In this document: piece by piece, positions 1 through 8,009 of the stretch
Layout of the letters: each line of letters opens with the position of its first letter
Position numbering within the stretch: the first letter of the stretch is position 1
The notes under the pieces: generated by a model
Database searches by the model: none
What the model was told of the DNA's origin: nothing
Seen by the model: the letters and a program-made list of their open reading frames with translations, nothing else
Assembly (NCBI RefSeq): GCF_021654035.1
Contig: NZ_JAJPDW010000001.1
Coordinates: 434,001 to 498,000, forward strand
From: Microbacterium aurantiacum
GTDB taxonomy: Bacteria > Actinomycetota > Actinomycetes > Actinomycetales > Microbacteriaceae
Reading direction: 5' to 3'
DNA length: 64,000 nt
Translations under genes and position numbers: made by a program

Positions 1-745
1 GGATGCCGGTGGTCAGCGGTCTGCGCATCATCGCCGCCGTCGCGGGCGCGACGATCTCGCCGCGGTCGCGCAGGAGCGCCGAGGCGACCGCCAGGAGGTC
101 CTCCGCCCGGCCCATCAAGCCGGCTCCCGGATGCCGGAGGGCGGCCAGGCGCGCCATGTCGACGCCCTCGGCCGCGGCATCCGGAATCGCGTGCGGGTCG
201 CAGGACTCGTCGAGGGTGAGGCCATCGGCACCGATCGCCGTCGCCCACCGGGTGAGCTGCGCATCCCAGGACTCCGCGCTCGCGTGCCGGATCATCTCGG
301 CGACGCCCTCGAACGCGATCGAGGAGTACCGCGAGACGGTGCCCGCGGCGAAGTCGCGGCCGGGTGCGCGAAGTCCCCCCGCGAGCCCCCGCGGGGCGTC
401 CAGTGGCGGCTCCGGAATGCCGGCGGTGTGCGAGGCGAGGTGGCGGAGCCGCACGACGTCGTCGCGGTCGGCGCCGAAGTCCGGCACCGCTTCGCGCACC
501 GGGGTCTCGGGCGTGAACAGGCCCCGTTCGATGCCGCGGGCCGCCGTCAGCCCCACCAGCGGCTTGGTGATCGAAAAGAGGCGGTAGTGGTCGTCGATGC
601 GCGCGGGCCGGCCGTCCGTCGCACCGAACGCCTCGAGGGCGACGGTCCCGGCCGACGTCGCGATCCCGACCACCGCGGTCGGGAGCCGCCCGGCGTCCAC
701 GTGCCGTCGCGCCCAGTCGAACGCGGCGCCGTAGGTCGTGGTCAT
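1..745 (-). CDS. serine hydrolase, beta-lactamase class C/S12-like (partial, runs off left edge)
   Basis: About 248 residues are visible and the C-terminus lies outside the window. The frame is open on the minus strand from the ATG at 745. A Ser-Ile-Thr-Lys tetrad (Ser58/Lys61) preceded by YRLF is the SxxK nucleophile motif of penicillin-binding-protein-like hydrolases of the class C beta-lactamase family, and RYSS near residue 130 occupies the place of the usual YxN motif. No signal peptide is seen, so it is probably a cytoplasmic esterase or peptidase-like enzyme. Its ATG overlaps the stop of the rhamnulokinase gene (ATGA), so it is the last visible gene of the rhamnose operon. Its substrate cannot be told from sequence; a role in deacylating rhamnose-containing material is inference. 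Confidence 0.8.
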   Translation of the reverse strand, partial: MTTTYGAAFDWARRHVDAGRLPTAVVGIATSAGTVALEAFGATDGRPARIDDHYRLFSITKPLVGLTAARGIERGLFTPETPVREAVPDFGADRDDVVRLRHLASHTAGIPEPPLDAPRGLAGGLRAPGRDFAAGTVSRYSSIAFEGVAEMIRHASAESWDAQLTRWATAIGADGLTLDESCDPHAIPDAAAEGVDMARLAALRHPGAGLMGRAEDLLAVASALLRDRGEIVAPATAAMMRRPLTTGI

Positions 746-2223
746 CGGGCGTCTCCGCGGGGTGCGTAGCGCTCGAGGGGAACGGACTCCGCCATCCGGG
801 CACGCAGGTCTTCCAGCGTCGCGACGGGCCCGCACCACCCGTGGGCGCGCGCCTGGACGAGCACGTTGCCGAGCGCGGTCGCCTCGACGGGACCCGCGAG
901 CACGGGGAGTCCGGTCCGGTCGGCCGTGGCCTGGCAGAGGAGACGGTTGAGCGACCCGCCGCCGACGATGTGCACGACCTCGAGGGCCCGCCCGGTGAGT
1001 TCGCCCGCGGTGCGGACGGCGTCGGCGAAGGCCGCGGCGATGCTCTCCACGATCGACCGCGTGAGCGCGGCGCGATCGCGCAGAGCGACGGCGCCGGTCT
1101 CGGCGAGCACCGCCGCGATGCGGTCCGGCATGTCGCCGGGGGCGCTCAGGCGCGGGTCGTTCGCGTCGAACAGGGCGACCTCTCCGGTGACGGCGGCGGC
1201 GGCATCCAGCAGCGACGGCAGGTCGATGGCGGCGCCGTCGTCCGCCTCCCACGCGCGGATGCTCTCGCTCAGGAGCCACAGCCCGGCGACGTTCTGGAGG
1301 AAGCGGATGCGTCCGTCCACGCCGCCCTCGTTCGTGAAGCCCGCCTCGCGCGCGGCGTCCGTCACGAGCGGCGCGTCGAGCTCGACGCCGACGAGCCCCC
1401 ATGTCCCGCACGAGATGTAGGCGGCGCGCGCGGCATCCGTCATCGGAACGGCGACGACGGCCGACGCGGTGTCGTGGGACCCGACCGCGATCACGGGTGT
1501 CGTCGCGCCCAGAGCGTCGGCGAGGTCGCCCTGAACCGTGCCGATGACCGCGCCGGGATCGATCAGCGCGGGAAGGACGGATGCCGGCAGCCCGAGCAGC
1601 TCGAGCAGGTCGAGGTCCCACTCCCCGGTGTCGACCCGCACGAGCCCGGTCGTCGAGGCGTTGGTGCGCTCGGCGACCCGGCGGCCCGTGAGGAGGAACG
1701 CGACGAGATCGGGGATGAGGAGGGCCGCATCGGCACCGTCGACTCCCTCCTCCACCGCGAACTGGTAGACGGTGTTGAAGGGCAGGAACTGCAGGCCGTT
1801 CCGGCGATAAAGCTCCGCGAACGGCACGCGGGCGTGCACCCGCTCGACGCCGTCCGCCGTCCGCTCGTCGCGGTAGTGGAACGGCTCGGCGACGAGGCGG
1901 CCGCCGGAGACGAGCCCGTAGTCGACGGCCCACGAGTCGATGCCGATGCTCGCGATGCCCGGCTCCCGCCGGAACGCTTCGCGAAGGCCCTCGACGATGT
2001 GCCCGTGAAGCGCGGAGAAGTCCCAGTGCAGACTGTCGGGCCCGGCGACCGGTCCGTTGGGGAACCGCGCGACGCTCTCCAGCTCCAGGATCCCGTCACC
2101 CACGCGCCCGATCATGACGCGGCCGCTCGTCGCCCCGAGATCGACCGCGGCGACCGCGCGGGTCGCGCCGGCCGCCACCGTCGCGCCCGTCGCCGCCGTC
2201 GCGTCCGTCGCGGCTTCCGTCAT
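742..2223 (-). CDS. rhaB: rhamnulokinase (FGGY family)
   Basis: The 493-residue protein has the FGGY kinase fold: an N-terminal phosphate-binding segment AVDLGATSGRVMIGR after a low-complexity Ala/Thr leader of about 25 residues, a central GIDSWAVDYG substrate-domain motif typical of rhamnulokinases, and VGSHDTASAV carrying the catalytic Asp. It would phosphorylate L-rhamnulose with ATP in the cytoplasm. Length matches RhaB (about 480-490). The ATG at 2223 overlaps the stop of the upstream aldolase/dehydrogenase gene (ATGA), and its own stop overlaps the next gene in the same way. The Ala-rich leader may mean that a later start is used. Confidence 0.93.
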   Translation of the reverse strand: MTEAATDATAATGATVAAGATRAVAAVDLGATSGRVMIGRVGDGILELESVARFPNGPVAGPDSLHWDFSALHGHIVEGLREAFRREPGIASIGIDSWAVDYGLVSGGRLVAEPFHYRDERTADGVERVHARVPFAELYRRNGLQFLPFNTVYQFAVEEGVDGADAALLIPDLVAFLLTGRRVAERTNASTTGLVRVDTGEWDLDLLELLGLPASVLPALIDPGAVIGTVQGDLADALGATTPVIAVGSHDTASAVVAVPMTDAARAAYISCGTWGLVGVELDAPLVTDAAREAGFTNEGGVDGRIRFLQNVAGLWLLSESIRAWEADDGAAIDLPSLLDAAAAVTGEVALFDANDPRLSAPGDMPDRIAAVLAETGAVALRDRAALTRSIVESIAAAFADAVRTAGELTGRALEVVHIVGGGSLNRLLCQATADRTGLPVLAGPVEATALGNVLVQARAHGWCGPVATLEDLRARMAESVPLERYAPRGDAR

Positions 2224-4256
2224 CGGAGGAACGCCGCGGCGACGCCGGAGTCCACGGGGATGTGGAGGCCGGTCGTGCGGCTGAGCTCGGGGCCGGTGAG
2301 GACGTAGACCGCGTCGGCGACGTTCTCGGGAACGACCTCGCGCTTGAGGATCGTGCGGTTGGCGTAGAACTGGCCGAGGTCCTTCTCGTCGACGCCGTAG
2401 GTCGCGGCGCGGTTCGCGCCCCAGCCGGCGGCGAAGATGCCCGATCCGCGGACGACGCCGTCGGGGTTGATGCCGTTCACCCGGACGCCGTGCTCACCGA
2501 GCTCGACGGCGAGGAGACGCACCTGGTGGGCCTGATCGGCCTTCGTCGCCGAGTACGCGATGTTGTTGGGGCCGGCGAAGACGGAGTTCTTCGATGAGAT
2601 GTAGATGACGTCGCCGCCCATCTTCTGCGCGATGAGGGCTTTCGCTGCGGCCTTGGCGACGAGGAACGATCCCTTGGCCATGACGTCGTGCTGCAGGTCC
2701 CAGTCCTTCTCGGTGGTCTCCAGCAGCGGCTTCGACAGCGACAGTCCGGCGTTGTTGACGACGAGGTCGATGCCGCCGAAGGCGAGGACGGTGGCGTCGA
2801 TCGCGGCCTGGACGGCCTCGGGGTCGGCGACGTTCGCCGCGACGCCGATCGCGACATCCGTTCCGCCGAGTTCCGCCGCGGCGGCCTGGGCCTTGGCGAG
2901 ATCGAGATCGGCGATGACGACGCACGCGCCTTCCGCCGCGAGGCGCCCGGCGATCGCCTTGCCGATTCCGGATGCCGCACCCGTGACGAACGCGATGCGG
3001 CCCTGGTGGGTCTTCGGCTTCGGCATCCGCTGGAGCTTCGCCTCCTCCAGCGCCCAGTACTCGATGCGGAACTTTTCGGCATCCGAGATGGGGGAATAGG
3101 TCGACACCGACTCGGCGCCGCGCATGACGTTGATCGCGTTGACGTAGAACTCCCCCGCGACGCGCGCGGTCTGCTTGTTGGCGCCGTAGGAGAACATCCC
3201 CACCCCGGGGACGAGCACGATCAGCGGGTCCGCGCCGCGGATGGCGGGGGACTCCGCGGTCGCGTGGGCGTCGTAGTAGGCCTGGTAGTCGGCACGGTAG
3301 GCCTCGTGCAGCTCGACCAGGCGTGCGATCGCGTCGTCGACCGACGCGTCGGCGGGCAGGTCGAGGATCAGCGGCTTGACCTTGGTGCGCAGGAAGTGGT
3401 CGGGGCAGCTCGTGCCGAGCGCGGCCAGGGCGGGTGCCCTTTCGGACGCGAGGAAGTCCAGCACCACCTCGGCGTCGGTGAAGTGCCCGACCATCGGCTT
3501 GTCCGTCGACGCAAGCCCCCGGATCGTGGGGGCGAGGGCTGCGGCCTTCGCGCGCCGCTCGGCCTCGGGGAGCGCGGCGAAGCCGGGCCGAACTCCTCCG
3601 AACGGGTCGGCCTTGCCGTGGGTGTCGAGGTATTCGGCGGCGGTGGCGATGATCCAGGAGGAGTTGCGCTCGGCCTCCTCGGACGTCTCGCCCCACGCGG
3701 TGATGCCGTGCCCGCCGAGGATGCACCCGATCGCGGCCGGTTTCGCGGCCTTGATCGCCGCGATGTCCAGGCCCAGCTGGAACCCGGGACGCCGCCACGG
3801 CACCCATACGACCTTCTCCCCGAAGATCTGCGCCGTCAGGGCCTCCCCGTCGGCGGCGGTCGCGATCGCGATGCCGGAGTCCGGATGCAGGTGGTCCACG
3901 TGGGCGGCATCCACCAGGCCGTGCATCGCGGTGTCGATGGAGGGAGCCGCACCGCCTTTGCCGTGCAGGCAGTAGTCGAACGCGGCGACCATCTCGTCCT
4001 CACGCTCCACGCCCGGGTACACATCCACCAGGGCGCGCATACGGTCCAGGCGCAGCACCGCGAGGCCCTGCTCGGTGAGGGTGCCGAGGTCGCCCCCGGA
4101 GCCCTTCACCCACAGCAGCTCCACCGGTTCGCCCGTGACGGGGTCGATCTCGGTGCCCTTGGCGGAGGTGTTGCCGCCGGCGTAGTTGGTGTTCTTCGGG
4201 TCGGAGCCGAGCCGGTTGGACCGGGCGATCAGGTCGGCGACTGCGGGATTCGTCAT
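2220..4256 (-). CDS. bifunctional rhamnulose-1-phosphate aldolase / short-chain dehydrogenase
   Basis: The 678-residue fusion has an N-terminal class II aldolase/adducin domain with metal-binding histidines in HVDHLHPDSG (about residue 120) and GGHGI. A C-terminal short-chain dehydrogenase starts at about residue 425 with TGAASGIG, NNAG and the YSATK catalytic pair. The family (TIGR02632-like, RhaEW/YuxG type) cleaves L-rhamnulose-1-phosphate to DHAP and L-lactaldehyde and oxidises the lactaldehyde. The open frame extends further upstream, but the ATG at 4256 begins MTNPAVADL, is preceded by GAAGGA at a good distance, and gives the family length. Just upstream lies a 61-bp palindrome that separates it from the esterase gene. 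Confidence 0.92.
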   Translation of the reverse strand: MTNPAVADLIARSNRLGSDPKNTNYAGGNTSAKGTEIDPVTGEPVELLWVKGSGGDLGTLTEQGLAVLRLDRMRALVDVYPGVEREDEMVAAFDYCLHGKGGAAPSIDTAMHGLVDAAHVDHLHPDSGIAIATAADGEALTAQIFGEKVVWVPWRRPGFQLGLDIAAIKAAKPAAIGCILGGHGITAWGETSEEAERNSSWIIATAAEYLDTHGKADPFGGVRPGFAALPEAERRAKAAALAPTIRGLASTDKPMVGHFTDAEVVLDFLASERAPALAALGTSCPDHFLRTKVKPLILDLPADASVDDAIARLVELHEAYRADYQAYYDAHATAESPAIRGADPLIVLVPGVGMFSYGANKQTARVAGEFYVNAINVMRGAESVSTYSPISDAEKFRIEYWALEEAKLQRMPKPKTHQGRIAFVTGAASGIGKAIAGRLAAEGACVVIADLDLAKAQAAAAELGGTDVAIGVAANVADPEAVQAAIDATVLAFGGIDLVVNNAGLSLSKPLLETTEKDWDLQHDVMAKGSFLVAKAAAKALIAQKMGGDVIYISSKNSVFAGPNNIAYSATKADQAHQVRLLAVELGEHGVRVNGINPDGVVRGSGIFAAGWGANRAATYGVDEKDLGQFYANRTILKREVVPENVADAVYVLTGPELSRTTGLHIPVDSGVAAAFLR

Positions 4257-4289
4257 GGTGTCCTTCGGGTCTGCGGTCGGTTCATCGCC

Positions 4290-4350
4290 GTTCACTTGTC
4301 GCGTGTTGCGGGTGCGAGGGTCACGCACCCGCACCAGGCGACAAGTGAAC
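4290..4350. repeat. 61-bp palindromic element, family A, copy 1
   Basis: Outer arms GTTCACTTGTCGC (4290-4302) and GCGACAAGTGAAC (4338-4350) are perfect inverted copies, and an inner perfect 9-bp stem GCGGGTGCG/CGCACCCGC (4308-4316, 4324-4332) nests inside. The same 61-bp architecture recurs at 48454-48514 and 50030-50090. It sits inside the rhamnose operon between the esterase and the aldolase gene. Its right arm encodes the last residues of the esterase, whose stop codon is at 4321-4323. There is no U-tract, so it is not a classic intrinsic terminator, though the RNA would fold strongly. Confidence 0.9.
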
Positions 4351-5214
4351 GGGAGGGGTGGGAGGAGGGAGGGGGAGGGCGGTGAGGGCGTGGGTGATGC
4401 GGGTGAGGGAGCGCGCGAAGGCGGGCTCGTCGGGGCGGTTGAGGTGCCCGTGGGTCGTGCCGGACTCGACGACGACCTCCACGGGGCGGCCGGCGGCGCG
4501 GAGCGTGGCGGCGAACACCTCGCCCGAGACTCGCAGCTCGTCGACGTCGCCATTGATCATGAACACGGGTGGGAATCCCGCGAGGTCGGCGGCGGTGGCG
4601 AGCCCCGGCACGGCGGCGAGCGGCGCGTCGTCGACCGGGCCGCCGAGGTAGTTCTCGTACATCCCCCGGACCACGTCGGGTCCGAAACGGTCGGCGTCGG
4701 GGTCGGCGTCGAGCGCGCGGCGGAGAGCGGCATCCGGCTCCGGCTGTACGGCGAGGAGCGTCGGATACGCCAGCACGAGGAGCGCGGGCGCCGCCACGCC
4801 CGCCCCCGGCATCCGCAGCGCGGCGCCGGTGACGAGGTTCGCGCCGGCGCTCGCGCCGCCGAGCGCGAGACGCGCGGGGTCGATCCCGAGGGTCGCTGCG
4901 TGCGCGAGCGCCCAGGTCCACGCGGCGAGGACATCGTCGGATGCCGCGGGGAAGACGTCACCGCCGCGAGGCGCGACGCCCATCCCCGCCGCCCATTCCG
5001 CGGGGAGCGGCGCGAGCCGGTAATCGACCGAGACCACCGTCGTACCCGCCGCCGCGAGGGCGCGGGACACGGCATCCGCCTCGGGCATGTCGAGGTCGCC
5101 CGCGGCGAAGCCGCCGCCGTGCGCCCAGACGAGCCCCGTGCCATTCGGCGCCGTCGCGGGATACACCCGGACGAGGCCCCCGGCTGCGGTGCGCGGTTCG
5201 GTCGAGGAGGTCAC
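4321..5214 (-). CDS. alpha/beta hydrolase (esterase, HSL/HGGG type)
   Basis: The 297-residue protein carries the oxyanion motif HGGGF (about residue 45) and the nucleophile elbow GGASAG, the two hallmarks of the hormone-sensitive-lipase esterase family. The C-terminal FMINGDVDELR and THGHL supply the Asp and His. No signal peptide is visible. The GTG start at 5214 lies five bases after the last base of the rhamnose isomerase stop, with GGGGAG upstream. An O-acetyl or acyl esterase acting on imported, acylated pectic oligosaccharides is a reasonable inference from its place in the rhamnose operon. The last ten or so codons fall inside a family A palindrome, so the original C-terminus appears to have been replaced. 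Confidence 0.82.
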   Translation of the reverse strand: MTSSTEPRTAAGGLVRVYPATAPNGTGLVWAHGGGFAAGDLDMPEADAVSRALAAAGTTVVSVDYRLAPLPAEWAAGMGVAPRGGDVFPAASDDVLAAWTWALAHAATLGIDPARLALGGASAGANLVTGAALRMPGAGVAAPALLVLAYPTLLAVQPEPDAALRRALDADPDADRFGPDVVRGMYENYLGGPVDDAPLAAVPGLATAADLAGFPPVFMINGDVDELRVSGEVFAATLRAAGRPVEVVVESGTTHGHLNRPDEPAFARSLTRITHALTALPLPPPTPPVHLSPGAGA

Positions 5215-5218
5215 GGGG

Positions 5219-6385
5219 TCAGGCTCCCCAGCCGGCCTGCGTGCCGCCGACGCGCTCGGCCTCGATCTTCTGCTGATAGCCGGATGCCGCATAGGCGGCC
5301 ATCGGGTCGTCGGGGAGGCCGCGCGACGCGCGCCATTCCGCGAGGGCCGGCCGGACGTCGGTGTAGAACGCATCCATGAACACCGCCTGCGCGCCGAGCA
5401 CGTCGTTCGCCGACTGCGCGGCCTGCAGTGCGGGCTGATCGATCAGCAGGGCACGCGCGGTCATCTCCTGCACGTTCAGCACCGAGCGGATCTGGCCGGG
5501 GATCTTCGCCTCGATGTTGTGGCACTGGTCGAGCATGAACGCGACATCGGGGTTGTTGAGGCCCCCGCCGCGGATGACCTCGACGAGGATCCGGAAGAGC
5601 TGGAAGGGGTCGGCGGCGCCCACGATGAGGTCGTCGTCTGCGTAGAAGCGCGAGTTGAAGTCGAACGAGCCGAGCTTCCCGAGGCGGAGCAGCTGCATCA
5701 CGATGAACTCGATGTTCGTGCCGGGGGCGTGGTGTCCGGTGTCCAGGCACACCATGGCGCGGTCGCCGAGGGTGGCCACCTGCGCGTAGGAGGTTCCCCA
5801 GTCGGGAACGTCGGTGTGGTAGAACGACGGCTCGAAGAACTTGTACTCCAGCACCAGACGCTGGTCGCCCGTGAGGCGCTCGTAGATGGTGCGGAGCGAA
5901 TCGTTCAAACGGTCCTGGCGGGCGCGCATGTCGGTCTGGCCGGGGTAGTTCGACCCCTCGGCGAGCCAGATCTTGAGGTCGCGCGATCCGGTCGCGTCCA
6001 TCACGTCGATGCACTCGAGGTGGTGGTCGACGGCCTTCCGGCGGATGCGGTCGTCCTCGTGGGTGAGTGCGCCGAACTTGTAGTCCTCGTCCTGGAACGT
6101 GTTGGAGTTGATCGTCCCGAGTGCGACTCCGAGGTCTTCCGCGTGACGGCGGAGGGCGCCGAAGTCGTCGACCTTGTCCCACGGGATGTGCAGGGCGACG
6201 CTCGGCGCGAGGCCGGTCACCCGGTTCACCTCGGCCGCATCGGCGATCTTCTCGAACGGGTCGCGGGGCGTCCCCTCGGTGGTCCACACGCGGAAGCGGG
6301 TGCCGGAATTCCCGAAGGCCCAGGAGGGCAGCTCGATGCCCTGCCCGGCGAGCTGGGACTGGATGTCGGCGGACAGGATGCTCAC
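5219..6385 (-). CDS. rhaI: L-rhamnose isomerase (RhaI type)
   Basis: The 388-residue TIM-barrel enzyme resembles the Gram-positive/Pseudomonas RhaI family (not E. coli RhaA) and interconverts L-rhamnose and L-rhamnulose with divalent metal. Visible family segments include WAFGNSGTRF near the N-terminus and VCLDTGHHAPGTN, which carries metal-ligand residues. The frame is open upstream, but the GTG at 6385 overlaps the stop of the mutarotase gene as GTGA, giving the family length. It is second in the rhamnose operon. Confidence 0.9.
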   Translation of the reverse strand: MSILSADIQSQLAGQGIELPSWAFGNSGTRFRVWTTEGTPRDPFEKIADAAEVNRVTGLAPSVALHIPWDKVDDFGALRRHAEDLGVALGTINSNTFQDEDYKFGALTHEDDRIRRKAVDHHLECIDVMDATGSRDLKIWLAEGSNYPGQTDMRARQDRLNDSLRTIYERLTGDQRLVLEYKFFEPSFYHTDVPDWGTSYAQVATLGDRAMVCLDTGHHAPGTNIEFIVMQLLRLGKLGSFDFNSRFYADDDLIVGAADPFQLFRILVEVIRGGGLNNPDVAFMLDQCHNIEAKIPGQIRSVLNVQEMTARALLIDQPALQAAQSANDVLGAQAVFMDAFYTDVRPALAEWRASRGLPDDPMAAYAASGYQQKIEAERVGGTQAGWGA

Positions 6386-6780
6386 GATGCGTCTCTTTCG
6401 TCGTCGGATGCCGATCCCCCGGTCGAGGCGGCGAGTTGGTCTGCGAGGTGGAAGATCTCCGTCAGCGGGGTGGCCGCCTGATCGGGGCGGCCGTCGAGGC
6501 CCACGAAGAAGGGGGCCATCTCGGCCTCCCACGCGGCGGCGACGGGGGAGGCGGCGAGGTAGGCCTGCGCCGCGTCGTCGTCGTCGGTCTCGTAGTAGCC
6601 GATGAGTCGCCCGCCCGGTGCGAGGAAGAGCGAGTAGTTGCGTCGGCCGGCGGCGGCGATCTCAGCGAGCATCTCGGCGCGCACCGGTGTGTGCCGAGCG
6701 ATGTAGTCGTCGATCCGCGCGGGATCGATCCGCAGCTCGAAGCAGACGCGCGCGGGGGTGCGGGTCGGCGTGTTCGTCAT
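6382..6780 (-). CDS. rhaM: L-rhamnose mutarotase
   Basis: The 132-residue protein has the RhaM/RhaU pattern: RVCFELRIDPARIDDY at the N-terminus, a YSLFL strand and GYYETDD. The family equilibrates alpha and beta L-rhamnopyranose. It is the first gene of the rhamnose operon, with AAGGAG about 8 bases before the ATG and a promoter/operator at 6832-6872. Its last codons overlap the isomerase start (GTGA). Confidence 0.93.
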   Translation of the reverse strand: MTNTPTRTPARVCFELRIDPARIDDYIARHTPVRAEMLAEIAAAGRRNYSLFLAPGGRLIGYYETDDDDAAQAYLAASPVAAAWEAEMAPFFVGLDGRPDQAATPLTEIFHLADQLAASTGGSASDDERDAS

Positions 6781-6831
6781 CGAAGGCGCTCCTTGTCGGG
6801 GCGACGCGGTCCGACATTCGGCGCGGCGTCG

Positions 6832-6872
6832 TGAATCGTTTCAAAGATAAGGCCCGCGGCCGACGAACGCAA
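6832..6872 (-). promoter_or_regulatory. rhamnose operon promoter with LacI-type operator
   Basis: Read on the minus strand: TTGCGT (-35, 6872-6867), a 17-bp spacer, then TATCTT (-10, 6849-6844), then immediately TGAAACGATTCA (6843-6832). That last element is a near-perfect palindrome (TGAA-N-CG-N-TTCA) with the central CpG typical of LacI-family operators. The operator covers the expected transcription start, so binding would repress. The divergent LacI gene starts at 6917. Confidence 0.75.
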
Positions 6873-6916
6873 GCGCCCTACACTTCTGACAACGTCACCA
6901 ACGGAGAGGGACCCAC

Positions 6917-7963
6917 GTGGCCGTCGGAGTGAAGGACGTGGCAGCCGCGGCATCCGTGTCGGTGGGCACGGTCTCCAACGTGCTCAACAATCCCGAGAAG
7001 GTCGCGCCCGCCACGGTCGCACGCGTGCAGAAGGCGATCGCCGAGCTCGGCTTCGTGCGCAACGACGCGGCCCGGCAGCTGCGCGCCGGGCGCAGTCGCA
7101 GCATCGGCCTCGTGGTCCTCGACGTCGGCAACCCCTTCTTCGCCGACGTCGCGCGCGGAGCAGAGGCGCGGGCGGCCGAGGCGGGCCTCGCCGTCCTCTT
7201 CGGCAGCAGCGACGAGCGCGCCGACCGCGAGGGAGCCTACGTCGATCTCTTCCGCGAGCAGCGGGTCAACGGCGTGCTCGTGACCCCCGCCACCGCGGAC
7301 CTCACCGCCCTCACGCGGCTGCAGGATGCCGGCATCCCCGTGGTGCTCGTCGACCGGGAGGCCGATGACGACGCGCTCGCCTCGGTCGCCGTCGACGACG
7401 TCGAGGGCGGGTACCTCGCCACGCGGCACCTGATCGACGCCGGACGCCGCCGCATCACCTTCGTCGGGGGACCGCTCTCGACCCGCCAGGTGCACGATCG
7501 GCTCGAGGGGGCGCGCCGGGCGGTCGCAGAACATCCGGACGTCGCCCTCGACGTGATGGAGATGCCCGCGCTCACGGTCCTGCAGGGACGTGAGGCGGGG
7601 AATCTGCTCCGCGCACGGGATGCCGCATCCCGGCCCGACGGGGTGTTCGCCGCGAACGACCTCCTGGCCGTCGGGGTGCTGCAGTCCTTCGCGCTGCTCG
7701 GCGAGATCCGCGTCCCCGAGGACATCGCCCTCATCGGCTACGACGACATCGACTTCGCCGCGGCCACCGTCGTGCCGCTCAGCTCCATCCGCCAGCCCGC
7801 CCGCGAGATCGGGGCGACCGCCGTCGACCTGCTCCTCGCCGAGATCGCGCGCGCGGGTGCGGGCGGCGAGCACGGGCCGGGCGGTGGCCCGGGTCCGGAT
7901 GCCGGCGAGCGCCGCATCCGCTTCCGTCCCGAGCTGATCGTCCGCGCCTCCACGGGCGGCTGA
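6917..7963 (+). CDS. LacI-family transcriptional regulator (probable rhamnose operon repressor)
   Basis: The 348-residue protein has the LacI helix-turn-helix VKDVAAAASVSVGTVSNVLN at the N-terminus followed by a periplasmic-binding-protein-like effector domain (SIGLVVLDVGNPFFADV; DGVFAANDLLAVGVL; IALIGYDDIDFA). The GTG start at 6917 is preceded by GGAGAGG. It is divergent from rhaM with a 136-bp gap that holds a LacI-type operator, so it most likely senses a rhamnose pathway intermediate; that is inferred from context. A TACACT -10-like hexamer lies at 6879-6884. Confidence 0.88.
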   Translation: MAVGVKDVAAAASVSVGTVSNVLNNPEKVAPATVARVQKAIAELGFVRNDAARQLRAGRSRSIGLVVLDVGNPFFADVARGAEARAAEAGLAVLFGSSDERADREGAYVDLFREQRVNGVLVTPATADLTALTRLQDAGIPVVLVDREADDDALASVAVDDVEGGYLATRHLIDAGRRRITFVGGPLSTRQVHDRLEGARRAVAEHPDVALDVMEMPALTVLQGREAGNLLRARDAASRPDGVFAANDLLAVGVLQSFALLGEIRVPEDIALIGYDDIDFAAATVVPLSSIRQPAREIGATAVDLLLAEIARAGAGGEHGPGGGPGPDAGERRIRFRPELIVRASTGG

Positions 7964-7997
7964 GTGGCCGCACCGGCCGCGGACGGCCCCGCCGACC

Positions 7998-8003
7998 TAG
8001 GGT
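7998..8003 (+). promoter_or_regulatory. -10 element TAGGGT of a probable leaderless promoter
   Basis: TAGGGT lies exactly 6 bases before the ATG at 8010. The same 6-base spacing between a TAnnnT-like hexamer and the start codon is seen at 13719, 24941, 26939, 39302 and 35348, as expected when transcription starts on the first base of the codon. GGAGGG between the two could also serve as a ribosome site, so leadered translation is not excluded here. Confidence 0.5.
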
Positions 8004-8009
8004 GGAGGG

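Noticed and set aside
4290..4350. Family A palindromes as ordinary intrinsic terminators
   Set aside because: There is no U-tract, one copy lies inside an operon, and the exact 61-bp length is repeated, which fits a dispersed element better. An effect on transcription is still possible.
2688..4385. A 565-codon plus-strand open frame opposite the aldolase/dehydrogenase gene
   Set aside because: Its translation is Arg/Gly/Asp-rich with no domain, and the minus strand encodes a full, recognisable enzyme. It is an antisense shadow caused by high GC.
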